DNA of 34,628 nucleotides from Burkholderia ambifaria. GTDB taxonomy: Bacteria; Pseudomonadota; Gammaproteobacteria; Burkholderiales; Burkholderiaceae. Under the pieces are notes generated by a model. The model had not been told where the DNA came from, made no database searches, and saw only the letters and a program-made list of their open reading frames with translations. Below are positions 1-8,721 of this stretch, one piece after another (within the stretch, counting starts at the first letter, position 1; the number at the start of each line of letters is the position of its first letter). The translations under genes were made by a program, and so were the position numbers. The stretch spans positions 1-34,628 of the forward strand of contig NZ_LKPJ01000049.1 of the NCBI RefSeq assembly GCF_001443045.1, given 5' to 3'.

Positions 1-249
1 GGCAGTCGGACGGTCCAACTGGCTGTTCGCCGGGTCGTTGCGCGCCGGTCAGCGCGCGGCTGCCATCATGAGCTTGATCCGCTCGGCGCAACTGAACGGG
101 CTCGATCCGCTCGCCTATCTGAAGGACGTCCTGACACGCTTGCCGACCCACAAGGCCAGCGACATCGACGCGCTGCTGCCGCATCGCTGGCAGCCACACT
201 CGACCGCCGCCTAAACTCGCTCGTCAAGACGCGTTGGCTAGCCGCTTAC
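1..249 (+). mobile_element. Right end of an IS66-family insertion sequence
   Basis: The segment carries the last part of a TnpC-type transposase reading rightward. About 35 bp after its stop the sequence ends in GCCGCTTAC, whose complement GTAAGCGGC resembles the usual IS66-family terminal inverted repeat. IS66 elements normally leave only a short tail between the tnpC stop and the repeat, which fits. The left end and the rest of the element lie outside the window, so whether it is intact is unknown. Confidence 0.65.
2..214 (+). CDS. tnpC: IS66-family transposase TnpC, C-terminal part (partial)
   Basis: The open frame enters from the left edge and gives 70 residues before TAA. It contains GRSNWLFAGS, RAAAIMSLI, AQLNGLDPLAYLKDVL and RLPTHKASDIDALLPHRW, which is the characteristic C-terminal end of IS66 TnpC transposases: the end of the DDE domain followed by the short IS66 C-terminal domain. 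The catalytic residues would lie upstream and cannot be judged. The gene is partial only because the window begins inside it. Confidence 0.85.
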   Translation, partial: AVGRSNWLFAGSLRAGQRAAAIMSLIRSAQLNGLDPLAYLKDVLTRLPTHKASDIDALLPHRWQPHSTAA

Positions 250-606
250 GGAAGTAGCCGATCCGTTGCCGCAGGTCGCCATGTTGCAACCCGTGCGGCG
301 CGTTTCGGAGTACAGCAGCCGCGGGGCGAATTCGCTGGCGAGTTAAAAGCCATTGCCGTCGTTCGAGAACCGGTTCTGGTAAGGCGGCTACAAGTCGCTA
401 ACCTGACGTTCGGATTTCCGCGGGCGGCGAGTGACCGGTTTCAACAAAACCGGATACTCACGGCAGCGGTGGGGGAGGAGGGAAAAAGTTAGACATCGCA
501 TGCAGGGGGATCGCCCCTCCCGTGGCGCGGCCACTTTTTGACCAAAGATGCGCGGGTGTATGGGCGCGCAGATTAGCGCGGCCTCTCACACGCGCCGAGC
601 GAAACC
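250..606. other. Non-coding stretch between IS66 end and hsdS, unrecognised
   Basis: I see no credible gene here. Short symmetric elements are present: a 12-bp palindrome AGAACCGGTTCT near 366-377 and a perfect 7-bp stem CCGGTTT/AAACCGG with a CAACA loop at 435-453. A small plus-strand terminator-like hairpin is listed separately. It may be degraded mobile-element DNA, but I cannot assign it to a family. Confidence 0.5.
522..539 (+). terminator. Possible intrinsic terminator, plus strand
   Basis: A 5-bp GC stem GTGGC/GCCAC with a 3-nt loop is followed directly by TTTTT. The stem is short, and there is no recognised plus-strand gene upstream apart from the IS66 end, so it may be a leftover from a lost gene. 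Confidence 0.35.
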
Positions 607-2010
607 CTACTCGACCGGAGTCGGTTCTTCTTCGCTCAGTGTAACGGATGCGGCGCGCTTTGCGCGCCTTGCCTTCGTCGCTTTACCTTCGCCAGAACGT
701 TCCTTTGCAAGTCGCTGCAACAGTTCTGCGGCTGGTTCATCGTTTGGGTCCTGCGGAACGAGTTCACCACGGAAGGCTTTGGCGAGCAGCGCAGGAGTGA
801 GGTTCTTGGCGATCTCCTGTGCGGCGGAAAGGCGTGCATAGAGTTCATCGCAGTAGGCGAAGAGTGCGTCAACTCGGCGGACGATTTCTCGTTGCTCACC
901 GAGGGAAGGCATACGTACTGCAAATTGCCTCAATTGCTTCAAATTAATTCGTGGTCTCGTTGCACCATGAACTTGCTCTTTGAGTTCGACGAACGTTGAA
1001 CGGCAGGCCAAGCGAATCGTCAAAAAACGTGGGTCACAAAGGTCGGCATTCGTCCGTAGACAGAAGCAGTCTGCTTTATTAATCGCGGTTGTTGGCAAGT
1101 TGCCCGGAAGCTGACACACGCGAACCTCCTCGTCCACGAACGAGGAAAATAGAATATCACCAGGTGTTATCGTATGCTTAGTGAGTCCCGAGTACTTCTC
1201 CTCGGAGATGTAAGTCTCCTTGCTTCCTATAAATTCAAGGTGACCGATGTTCTCCAAACGTACAACTCTCACCCCATGCGACGTGTAGTCGTCCGACTTC
1301 AAGTTTGAACCGAAAGGCCCATCGAAAACAGTGACGCAAACTCCCTCGATGGTTGCGGACGTCCAACTGTCTGCCGTGATATTGTGCTCCTGGCGCCATT
1401 GCGCAGTTAGCCTTCCCGAAGTGGCAGCTGCCAGAACCGACTGCTTGAACGATTTGATGATTATAGGTACGCGGTCTAGCCGCTCACGGCACGCATCCAC
1501 GCGCGCGAGCACGGCGTCGAGTTTATCGACGATTCGTTGTTGCTCCGCGTGCGGGGGCAGCGGAACTTTTAATGCTCTCAACTTAGAACCGTTAACGTTA
1601 GGCTGAGCAACACCAGCACTTAACTCAGTGATTTGATTCCAATAAGCAGGCGAGTCAAAGAAATACTTCAAATACTCTGCCATATCGTCAGCTACGCATC
1701 GCACACGAATCAAATACGATGCAAACACCGCGTCCTGCACATGGTCGCGAATAAGGAAGCTTTTCCCAACAGTGGCCCCTGTTCTCGCAAACACCAAATC
1801 CATTTTGCGCAACGCGTACTTTTTCTTTTCCGCTCCGCTAATCGTGCAATATGGAACGGTGCTCCAATCGACTTTATAGTCTTGAATGTCAGTAATTCGC
1901 AACATTCGTGCGTCGCCATGCTTATTTGCCTTGGCGGTATAGCCATAGCTAACGTCACTCACAATTTCATCAAGAACGCACTCTTGCCAGCCACGAGGCA
2001 GATCTTTCAT
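607..2010 (-). CDS. hsdS: Type I restriction-modification specificity subunit HsdS
   Basis: This 467-residue protein would be the DNA sequence-recognition subunit of the HsdR2M2S complex. It shows the usual two-fold layout. The first target-recognition domain covers about residues 5-160 (with a KMDLVFARTGATVGKS segment). A conserved central helical region with PLPPHAEQQRIVDKLDAV and SFKQSVLAAATSGRLT follows. The second recognition domain covers about 215-385 (FDGPFGSNLKSDDY, PGDILFSSF), and a distal conserved repeat has PSLGEQREIVRRVDALFAY and LLAKAFRGELVPQDP. The ATG overlaps the hsdM stop as ATGA, indicating translational coupling. The recognition domains are encoded by AT-richer DNA than the conserved spacers, as is common when specificity domains are exchanged. 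The recognised DNA sequence cannot be predicted from this. Confidence 0.95.
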   Translation of the reverse strand: MKDLPRGWQECVLDEIVSDVSYGYTAKANKHGDARMLRITDIQDYKVDWSTVPYCTISGAEKKKYALRKMDLVFARTGATVGKSFLIRDHVQDAVFASYLIRVRCVADDMAEYLKYFFDSPAYWNQITELSAGVAQPNVNGSKLRALKVPLPPHAEQQRIVDKLDAVLARVDACRERLDRVPIIIKSFKQSVLAAATSGRLTAQWRQEHNITADSWTSATIEGVCVTVFDGPFGSNLKSDDYTSHGVRVVRLENIGHLEFIGSKETYISEEKYSGLTKHTITPGDILFSSFVDEEVRVCQLPGNLPTTAINKADCFCLRTNADLCDPRFLTIRLACRSTFVELKEQVHGATRPRINLKQLRQFAVRMPSLGEQREIVRRVDALFAYCDELYARLSAAQEIAKNLTPALLAKAFRGELVPQDPNDEPAAELLQRLAKERSGEGKATKARRAKRAASVTLSEEEPTPVE

Positions 2011-3464
2011 TGAGCCCCCGTGGTCGCAAGTTCACGAACGACATCGTGCAGATCGGCCAAGGCACTCTCCAATTGGTTCATTGCTTCTGTGGCCAATGAA
2101 ATCGGATCGGGCAGATCGTCACCGACTTCCGCGTCTTCATCTTTGAGCCAAGAAATATCTAGGCCGTCTCCATGCTCAGCAATCCAATTGCGAGTGAACG
2201 AGCGGAATCGTCGATTTTCGCCTTCGTCCACGCGCGTGCTGCTGCCATCCGACGCTTCGCCGAACGCGGCCTCGAACTCGGCAAAGTACTCGCGCAAAAG
2301 TGGCGTGCGCTTGCCAAACTTCGGCGCGTTCGCACGGAGGTCATAAACCCACACCATCGTCGTGCTGTCGATCGCAGACTGGCTCACTTTATTGAAGAAA
2401 AGGACATTGGTCTTCACACCCTGCGCATAGAAGATGCCGGTAGGCAATCGCAGGATCGTGTGCAGGTTGCACTTGTTCATTAGGTCACGCCGTACTTCTG
2501 TACCGACACCGGAGTCAAACAACACGTTATCGGGCACCACTACTGCCGCACGACCACCGTCCTTAAGATGCCGTACGACATGCTGCAAGAAGGCAAGTTG
2601 CTTGTTGCTCGTCTCATACGTGAGGTCGTCCCGGGTCGGACCGCCGCCGCCTTTTGCTGTCCCGAACGGAGGATTCGTGAGAATGATGTCGGACTTGGGC
2701 AGGGCGGCTCCTGCGTTGCCGAGCGTATTCCCGATGTGGACAACGCCCTCTTCGTCGCCCTCCATCCCATGCAACATGCAGTTCATCAACGCAAGTCGCC
2801 GCGTGCTCGACACCAGTTCCATACCGAGGAACGCCTTATTGCGTTGGAACGCGCGCTGCTTCTCCGTCAGGTCGTAGAGGTCATCGGTTTGGGCTTTGAT
2901 AAATGCATCCGCCGCAATCAAGAAACCTGCTGTGCCTGCTGCCGGGTCCTGGATCGTCTCGCCGTATTGCGGCTTGATGATATGGACGATGCTGTCGATG
3001 AGCGGACGCGGTGTGAAGTATTGGCCTGCACCCGATTTCGTCTCGTTCGCATTCTTCTGCAGCAGCCCCTCGTACAGATCACCGAGCCCATCGCGCTTCG
3101 CCGAGAACCAGTCGATAGCGTCGAGGCTCTTGACAAGTTGTTCAAGGTGACGCGGTTCCTTCAGGCTCGTCTGCGCATCGGCGTAGATGGCCGCGATTAG
3201 CTTGTCGGTGCTCTGGCTGAGCGAGAGCAGCGTCGCGCGGTAGTGATTCAGAAGGGTCAACCCGCTCTTGCCGGTCAAGTCAGGCCAGCGCGCCCCTTCA
3301 GGCAATTTGTGCTTGCTGAGCAGGCCGTTCTGCTTGTTCTCGTGTTCCATCTTGATGAACAGCAGAAGGACCAGCTCGGTGACATAGTTGGTGTATGTAA
3401 TACCATCGTCACGAAGCACATCACACAGGTTCCACAGCTTCTGGACGATATCGTTGCTAGTCAT
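2007..3464 (-). CDS. hsdM: Type I restriction-modification methyltransferase subunit HsdM
   Basis: This 485-residue N6-adenine methyltransferase uses S-adenosylmethionine to protect the site chosen by HsdS. The N-terminal helical HsdM domain (VQKLWNLCDVLRDDGITYTNYVTELV) is followed by the Rossmann methylase domain. SAM-binding motif I reads DPAAGTAGF near residue 175, and catalytic motif IV reads NPPF near residue 264. Upstream of motif I, GAGQYFTPRPLIDSIV is the typical HsdM signature. The length is normal and nothing is truncated. It lies 79 bp after hsdR and overlaps hsdS by 4 bp, so the three genes form one transcription unit. The ribosome-binding site ahead of the ATG is weak. Confidence 0.96.
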   Translation of the reverse strand: MTSNDIVQKLWNLCDVLRDDGITYTNYVTELVLLLFIKMEHENKQNGLLSKHKLPEGARWPDLTGKSGLTLLNHYRATLLSLSQSTDKLIAAIYADAQTSLKEPRHLEQLVKSLDAIDWFSAKRDGLGDLYEGLLQKNANETKSGAGQYFTPRPLIDSIVHIIKPQYGETIQDPAAGTAGFLIAADAFIKAQTDDLYDLTEKQRAFQRNKAFLGMELVSSTRRLALMNCMLHGMEGDEEGVVHIGNTLGNAGAALPKSDIILTNPPFGTAKGGGGPTRDDLTYETSNKQLAFLQHVVRHLKDGGRAAVVVPDNVLFDSGVGTEVRRDLMNKCNLHTILRLPTGIFYAQGVKTNVLFFNKVSQSAIDSTTMVWVYDLRANAPKFGKRTPLLREYFAEFEAAFGEASDGSSTRVDEGENRRFRSFTRNWIAEHGDGLDISWLKDEDAEVGDDLPDPISLATEAMNQLESALADLHDVVRELATTGAQ

Positions 3465-3491
3465 GAGGCCCTATTTCTGAGAGTTTCGCGC

Positions 3492-3526
3492 GGGATCGCC
3501 GATCTATGCGGACGCGGAGCGATCCC
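3492..3526 (-). repeat. Inverted repeat in the hsdR-hsdM spacer
   Basis: Perfect 8-bp arms GGGATCGC and GCGATCCC are separated by 19 nt inside the 79-bp gap between the hsdR stop and the hsdM start. No U-tract follows on either strand, so it does not look like a terminator. It could be an mRNA hairpin affecting the relative yield of HsdR and HsdM, but that is inference. Confidence 0.45.
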
Positions 3527-3543
3527 TTGGGTTGGGTTCGAAA

Positions 3544-6500
3544 TTATGCCACTTGCGGCCAGAGTGCCCCGGCGAGGCCTCCCAGCACATCGTCGAGCTT
3601 ACCGCCCAGTCTCTTGTTCAACAGCTTCGCGCCGCCGTCGTTGGCAAACGTGCTGTTGACGAACTGCTCATCGATAACCACCTCGTGCGCGAGTTGCTTC
3701 GCCAGCCGTTCGAGCCATTTGCGCTGCACGGGAGTCCAGTTTGTCATCTTGTAAATTCCTTCCATCGCGTTTGAGACGCGCTTGTCGAAGGAGATAAGAG
3801 CCTCGCCCAGCGCGGCCTGCCGGATGTAACCAACAATGCTGGCGGCTATCTCTTGGTTAGTCTGATTGCGCCACGCGGTTTTAATCTTCGCTTCCGTGTA
3901 GCCGTGCGCGTCCAGCAGCAAGCGGACCGCGCGCAGATCGGCGCGCGTCAGATCCTTCGGTCGATTCACAACCACAGACAACGCAACTGACTCGTTCACT
4001 TGCTTGCGGATGAAGCTGGTGAAGCTGTCGATATAGTCTTCTGGTCTGCCGAATTCGCCATAGCTTTGCTCACGCAGCACCAATTCATCCGCGTGCTTCG
4101 AGATGATCGGCATTTGATCCGTCCCAGCAAGTTGCTTCACCCCGGCGAGCTGGTCCAGTAGCTGTTTGTGCTCGCGCACGAAATCGGCCGCTCCGACGGG
4201 CCCGAGCTTGTGAAGGTGTTCATGCAGCTTGCTCGCAGGCACGCCCCAAGTCTGTTCAAGTTGGGCGAGCCTTTCTTGTAGCGCTGGTTTTTTTTCCGCC
4301 TGGTGCGCGGCCTTTCGGAGCACGCGCATCAGGCTTTGGTTCAGCGCGTCGAGGACTTCGTGAGCGTGCGTCCTTTCGGGCGTGCTGCCCGGCGCGTTGA
4401 AGCTCGCCGGGTTAGTAAGCTCATCGATGAGTTGCTCGATGGTTACGCTGGGATCCTTCACGAGCGGCTTCATCGTCGTCACGTCTTCGAGCGCCGCGTA
4501 GATATCAACCGGATCGTAGATCTTGAAGACAGTCTTGCCGATTTCGTCGCATCGGCGCGTGGCGCGCCCGATCATCTGCTCGTAGAGTATCCGTGACCGG
4601 ACGCGGCGGAGGAAGACGAGATGACAAATCGGCGGTACGTCGATGCCGGTCGTGAGCAGATCCACGGTGATAGCAATGCTGGGGAATCGCTCGTTCTTGT
4701 ACAGGCGGATTAGCTGACTTACCTTGTCGGATTGGCCGGTGATCTTGCGCACCGCAGCTTCGTTATAGTCATCACCGTATTGTTCTTTGAAGGCCTCGTC
4801 GAGCAGACGCTTGACCATGTCCGCGTGCAGATCCGTGGCGCAGAAGATAAGGGCCTTCTCGTCGCCGAACGGGTCCAGTTCCTTCGCCAACTCCGCGCAG
4901 ATGACTTTGTTGAACTGCTCGCTAATAACGCGGCGATTGAAGGATTCCACGTTGAAGTTAAGCTCATCGTCCAACTCCGACAGCTCCAACTCCCCGGTTG
5001 CCATATTGATGGCCGTGACCTTCTCGCCTTTCTCAAACTTGATTCCGTTCTTCGAGAGCAGGGTCTCGTACCGAATCGGCGGCTCGTGGTCGATCAGCCA
5101 ATCATCGGCAACGGCCTCGCGATACGAGTACGTATAGACAGGCTTGCCGAATATCTCCGTCGTATGCTTCGCCGGTGTTGCAGTGAGCCCGACTTTCACT
5201 GCGTCGAAGTAGTCGAGGACCCGGCGGTAGGTCGAGAGGTATTGCGCCTGGTCGCGCACGACCAATTCGCCCTCGGTCATCTCCTGGTCCAGCGTATAGC
5301 CGCGATGCGCTTCATCGACAATAACGCAATCGAACTCATCGATACCCGGAGGGGATTCAGATTGCAGGATGCGCCGGACCATTGCCTGAACCGTCGCGAC
5401 TTGGACGCGCGTCTCGGCCTCAGTGGACATGTCGCCCAACTCGGCAACGTTGTATATCGCCGACAGCGTCTGATTCTGCTCCAGCAGCGCCTCGTCGAAT
5501 GCGTCGGTCGCTTGCTGGCCCAGCGCGGTGCGGTCCACCAGGAAGAGGATTCGTCGGAAGCGTTCGGCTTTCAGCAGCCGGTACATGAGACCGATGATGG
5601 TTCTGGTTTTGCCGGTGCCGGTTGCCATGGCAACGAGAATGGCGCGTTGTCCCTCGGTCAGGGCCGCTTCGATTCCCTGGATCGCCCTCACTTGGTAGTC
5701 GCGCAGCCTCAGGTAATCGAACCCCTCCTGCGCGAGCTTGGCTTCGGCCTCTTCTTTGCTGCGCTTCAATCGATCGATCAGACCGTCCGGCTGATGAAAA
5801 CCAATGAGCGCATCGGCAAGGTTCGACGGCGCGCGCAGGTCTCGGAACCATGTGCCGCTCTGTTCGCGCAGTTGCTCAATGTAGGGGCGTCCGTTGCATG
5901 AGTAGGCGAATGGGACCTGGAAAAGCCCGCCTTGCCCATCGGGCCATGGCCCGTGTTGTCCGGCTACCTTCCAGGCTGGCGAATGGTCCTGTGCAAGTTG
6001 GAAGCCGCGCGAGTATCGCTCTGCCTGTGCGATCTTCCCCGCGACGTTTTTGTTGATGCTCTTCGCCTCCACCACAGCGATCGGCATCGTCCCCGCGAAG
6101 AGTATGTAGTCGGCAGACTGCTTGCCGAGGGTGGGCCATTCGGCAATCGCCTTGTACTTTCCTGGCTCAGGGCGCGCGCCCTTCGCATACGTCAATTGCT
6201 GCGTGTCCGCGTCCCAGCCTGCATCGACCAGCTGTTGGTCGATGAGGATGCGCGTTAGCTCTTCGGTCAGCACGAGATTCTTCGTCGCCTTCTTCGTGCT
6301 CGCCTGCGCGTCCTTCGCTTGCTGGGCATCGAGTTGCGCCTGCAATTGCTTTACCTTTGCCTCGAATTCCTCCTGCCCCTTCTTGAGCGCCGCCTCCTGT
6401 TCCTGCGCGAGTTCCTTAAAGGTCTTCGCCTCCGCGTCCATCTGCAACGCGAGCGTCTCGAATTCCTGTTTCTCCTGCGCGACCAGGTCGGCGAGTTGCT

Positions 6501-7008
6501 GATTGTCTTCGAGCGTTTGCGACGCGGCCTTCAGTTGCGCCTTAAGCTGGTCGATCTCGTTCTGGAGATTGCGCAGGTGTGCGCTCGGGTCCGCGGGCGG
6601 AACGAACGGGCCGGGCTTGAATGCCGTGCCTTGCTTTCCGAACGATTCATGGAACCAGATGGCGAGCGCGCGAGCGACCTTGAGGCCGTCCATGGCCTCC
6701 TTGTGCTTCGTCGTGAACTTGTGGGTGGCCTTGTTTCCTTCGACGCGCAGCGTGTGGAAGAGGCCCCGAACGGTCCGGTCGAGCCCAGCCTCTCGCTCCA
6801 GCCGGTAGAGCAGGTCGGCCTGGCTCATCTGTTCGAACTCGACGCCCAAGCGCGCGGCGAGGTCCTGCGCCATCGCCTCCCCGAACTGGCGAAGTTTGAT
6901 CAGTGTCGTGTTGGGGTCGGCGGCGAAAACGTTCTCGGCTGCCGCGCCAAGCTGCGCGAGAAGTGGCGAGTGCTCGCCAAGAAAACTGAAGTTCCCGGAA
7001 TCGCTCAC
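3544..7008 (-). CDS. hsdR: Type I restriction enzyme, endonuclease/translocase subunit HsdR
   Basis: This is the ATP-driven translocase and nuclease subunit, 1154 residues from the chosen GTG. In order it shows an N-terminal DUF4145-like helical region (about 30-130), a charged coiled coil (about 150-240), the PD-(D/E)xK nuclease core (ADYILF then VVEAKS near 299-315), and a superfamily 2 helicase core. The core has Walker A ATGTGKT near 463, DEAH near 563, LTATP near 608 and QMIGRATRR near 813. An EcoEI-type C-terminal domain follows. The domain order fits the EcoAI/EcoEI (type IB) group. The frame stays open to 7311, but the upstream part reads like non-coding DNA. Homologues, as I recall, begin close to the SNFSFLxEH segment, and a promoter-like pair falls inside the extension, so GTG at 7008 is preferred. 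No strong ribosome-binding site is seen. Confidence 0.93.
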   Translation of the reverse strand: MSDSGNFSFLGEHSPLLAQLGAAAENVFAADPNTTLIKLRQFGEAMAQDLAARLGVEFEQMSQADLLYRLEREAGLDRTVRGLFHTLRVEGNKATHKFTTKHKEAMDGLKVARALAIWFHESFGKQGTAFKPGPFVPPADPSAHLRNLQNEIDQLKAQLKAASQTLEDNQQLADLVAQEKQEFETLALQMDAEAKTFKELAQEQEAALKKGQEEFEAKVKQLQAQLDAQQAKDAQASTKKATKNLVLTEELTRILIDQQLVDAGWDADTQQLTYAKGARPEPGKYKAIAEWPTLGKQSADYILFAGTMPIAVVEAKSINKNVAGKIAQAERYSRGFQLAQDHSPAWKVAGQHGPWPDGQGGLFQVPFAYSCNGRPYIEQLREQSGTWFRDLRAPSNLADALIGFHQPDGLIDRLKRSKEEAEAKLAQEGFDYLRLRDYQVRAIQGIEAALTEGQRAILVAMATGTGKTRTIIGLMYRLLKAERFRRILFLVDRTALGQQATDAFDEALLEQNQTLSAIYNVAELGDMSTEAETRVQVATVQAMVRRILQSESPPGIDEFDCVIVDEAHRGYTLDQEMTEGELVVRDQAQYLSTYRRVLDYFDAVKVGLTATPAKHTTEIFGKPVYTYSYREAVADDWLIDHEPPIRYETLLSKNGIKFEKGEKVTAINMATGELELSELDDELNFNVESFNRRVISEQFNKVICAELAKELDPFGDEKALIFCATDLHADMVKRLLDEAFKEQYGDDYNEAAVRKITGQSDKVSQLIRLYKNERFPSIAITVDLLTTGIDVPPICHLVFLRRVRSRILYEQMIGRATRRCDEIGKTVFKIYDPVDIYAALEDVTTMKPLVKDPSVTIEQLIDELTNPASFNAPGSTPERTHAHEVLDALNQSLMRVLRKAAHQAEKKPALQERLAQLEQTWGVPASKLHEHLHKLGPVGAADFVREHKQLLDQLAGVKQLAGTDQMPIISKHADELVLREQSYGEFGRPEDYIDSFTSFIRKQVNESVALSVVVNRPKDLTRADLRAVRLLLDAHGYTEAKIKTAWRNQTNQEIAASIVGYIRQAALGEALISFDKRVSNAMEGIYKMTNWTPVQRKWLERLAKQLAHEVVIDEQFVNSTFANDGGAKLLNKRLGGKLDDVLGGLAGALWPQVA

Positions 7009-7359
7009 GATCGTTGGTCTGTCGTTTTTGTGTGGGGAGAATACGCCAAACGACCGCGCATGAAAATCAGGTACCCCTTTTCTTGCAACATCACAAAAAA
7101 GTTTCAATATTTTGGGAATGCGTGGCCGTGCGGTCTTGGCCGATAAGCCGCCTAACGTTACCCCCGGTGAACGTCCGCTGTTTGAGCGGACCCGCCGCGC
7201 AAATGGCTGCGCGACGGAAACGGGGGAACGACAGCTCATGGCCGGACATTGCCTGACGTCGGCGAGAGCAAGGTTGCAATTGATTGCATCGCGCTCGGAC
7301 TCCCGCTCCAATGAACTCGACGATCATGACCCCATCGCGGCTCGACGCCCAACGTTCGT
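7009..7359. other. Intergenic region between hsdR and the integrase gene
   Basis: This holds the hsdR upstream region and the tail of the integrase transcript. An AT-rich block at about 7070-7120 stands out against its surroundings. Two dyads are visible: a hairpin GTCCGCT-GTTTG-AGCGGAC at 7173-7191 and a 14-bp element TGCAAT-TG-ATTGCA at 7275-7288. No separate gene is supported. The continuous open frame on the minus strand is discussed under hsdR. Confidence 0.5.
7038..7066 (-). promoter_or_regulatory. Candidate hsdR promoter
   Basis: On the minus strand TTTTCA (7066-7061) and TATTCT (7043-7038) are separated by 17 bp, each with four of six consensus matches. Transcription would start some 20-30 nt before the GTG at 7008. 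This is an eye-based call supported by its position only. Confidence 0.35.
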
Positions 7360-8577
7360 TTAGTGGTCAACTTGCACGGGAAGAGGAATTACTTGTGCAC
7401 CTTGTTTTACCCGGCTCAGATAGTCTGCCCATTCTTGCATCATCATCCGGCGCTCTTTGAGGAACTTCGTCCGGTTGTAGGCCGTGCCCAAGGTGTCCGG
7501 TACCCGATGAGCCAATTGGTGCTCGATCACCTCCGGCCTGACATGCAGCTCCTCATGCAGAATAGTGCGCGCCATTGCCCGGAAGCCGTGGCCGGTAATC
7601 TCAGTTTTAGTGTCGTATCCCATGCGTCGCAAAGCAGCATTGATCGCTGCCTCGCTCATGGGCTTTCGGGGATCTCGCCCCGGGAACACATGTTGGCGCT
7701 GCCCCGTCGCGCCATGCAGCTCACGCAGTATCGCCACGGCTTGCTTTGGCAACGGAACAAGCTGCTCCGTATTGGTCTTGGTCACCAAGTAGCGCCATTC
7801 CGCTTTATCAAGATCAAAGCCCGACCACTCGGCCTTGCGCAGCTCACCGGGGCGCACGAACAAAAGAGGAGCTAGCTGCAGCGCGCATTTAACGACGAAT
7901 GTTCCCTTGAATGCGTCGATAGCGCGCAGCAATTCTCCCGCCCCGACTGGATCGGTGATGGCAGCGTAATGTTCATGTTTCACCGGTGCGAGCGCGCCTC
8001 GAAGGTCGCCAGACGGGTCGCGTTCGGCCCGGCCCGTCGCCACGGCGTACCGGAAAATCTGCCCGCAGTTCTGCTTGGCCCGCAGGGCCGTGTCGAGCGC
8101 GCCCCGGTCCTCGATGCGGCGCAGGACCGTTAGCAGCTCAGGGGCCGTGATCTCCGCGATCGGCCGCGCCCCCAGCCACGGGATGACATCCCTTTCCAGG
8201 CGCTGGATGATCTTGCTGGAGTGGCTCTCGGCCCAAGTGAGCGCGAACTTGGCGAACCACTCGCGGGCGATTGCTTCGAACGAGTTGGCTGCACGCTCCA
8301 TGCTCGCCGCTTTCCTAGCCTTCTTGGCGTCGCCCGGGTCAACCCCATGGGTTAAAAGCTTCCTGGCGTCATCGCGACGCTCCCGGGCATCTTTCAAACC
8401 AACATCCGGGTAGACGCCCAGCGAGATGCGCTTTTCCTTCCCGCCGAACCGGTACTTCAGGCGCCACCACTTGCCCCCAGCGGGGGCGATCTCCAGGTAG
8501 AGACCACCGCCGTCGAACAGACGGACGGGTTTTTCGCCCGGTTTGGCGTTCTTGATTTTGACGTCGGTGAGGGCCAT
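7360..8577 (-). CDS. int: P4-type tyrosine integrase of the genomic island
   Basis: This 405-residue site-specific recombinase would integrate and excise the island at the adjacent tRNA gene. The N-terminal DUF4102 arm-binding domain (MALTDVKIKNAKPGEKPVRL, GGLYLEI, KRISLGVYPDVGLKDAR) is followed by a SAM-like core-binding domain. The catalytic domain carries the tyrosine-recombinase residues: Arg in FVRPGELR near 240, HGFR near 331, a distal HQLAH motif, and the nucleophile in GTAYNR near 366. All expected catalytic residues are present, so the protein could be active. The ATG is preceded by a strong AGGAGGT site. The start lies 175 bp from the tRNA 3' end, the usual arrangement for integrases of tRNA-targeted islands. 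Confidence 0.95.
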   Translation of the reverse strand: MALTDVKIKNAKPGEKPVRLFDGGGLYLEIAPAGGKWWRLKYRFGGKEKRISLGVYPDVGLKDARERRDDARKLLTHGVDPGDAKKARKAASMERAANSFEAIAREWFAKFALTWAESHSSKIIQRLERDVIPWLGARPIAEITAPELLTVLRRIEDRGALDTALRAKQNCGQIFRYAVATGRAERDPSGDLRGALAPVKHEHYAAITDPVGAGELLRAIDAFKGTFVVKCALQLAPLLFVRPGELRKAEWSGFDLDKAEWRYLVTKTNTEQLVPLPKQAVAILRELHGATGQRQHVFPGRDPRKPMSEAAINAALRRMGYDTKTEITGHGFRAMARTILHEELHVRPEVIEHQLAHRVPDTLGTAYNRTKFLKERRMMMQEWADYLSRVKQGAQVIPLPVQVDH

Positions 8578-8683
8578 GCGGCACCTCCTGGGGGCAAGTG
8601 CCTGCGGGGGCAGGTGAGTTATCCCGAATGTTGCCCCCGCCCGAGGCAGGATTTAAACGGATGACAGAGGGTAGTATAGGCGA
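8578..8683. promoter_or_regulatory. Integrase upstream region with inverted repeats
   Basis: Between the integrase start and the tRNA terminator there is an 8-bp inverted repeat GGGGGCAA (8590-8597) / TTGCCCCC (8631-8638), and a small hairpin CCTGC-GGGG-GCAGG at about 8601-8614. A TATACT hexamer on the minus strand (8678-8673) could be the int -10 box. Repeats at this spot often serve integrase arm binding or autoregulation, but this is inferred. Confidence 0.35.
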
Positions 8684-8721
8684 TAAAAAACCCCGTGAGC
8701 CTTACTGGCTGCGGGGTTTCA
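8684..8721 (-). terminator. Intrinsic terminator downstream of tRNA-Ala
   Basis: On the minus strand the arms AAACCCCGCAG and a complementary CACGGGGTTT enclose a short loop and run into a T-tract (seen as AAAAAA on the plus strand at 8685-8690). It lies about 32 bp past the tRNA CCA end and fits termination of the tRNA transcript. If the island joins at the tRNA end, this terminator is part of the island. Confidence 0.75.

Noticed and set aside
470..500. Possible second attachment site resembling the tRNA-Ala 3' end
   Set aside because: A GGTGGGGGAGGAGGG stretch is only loosely similar to the tRNA end and does not extend into the T-arm sequence; not a credible direct repeat.
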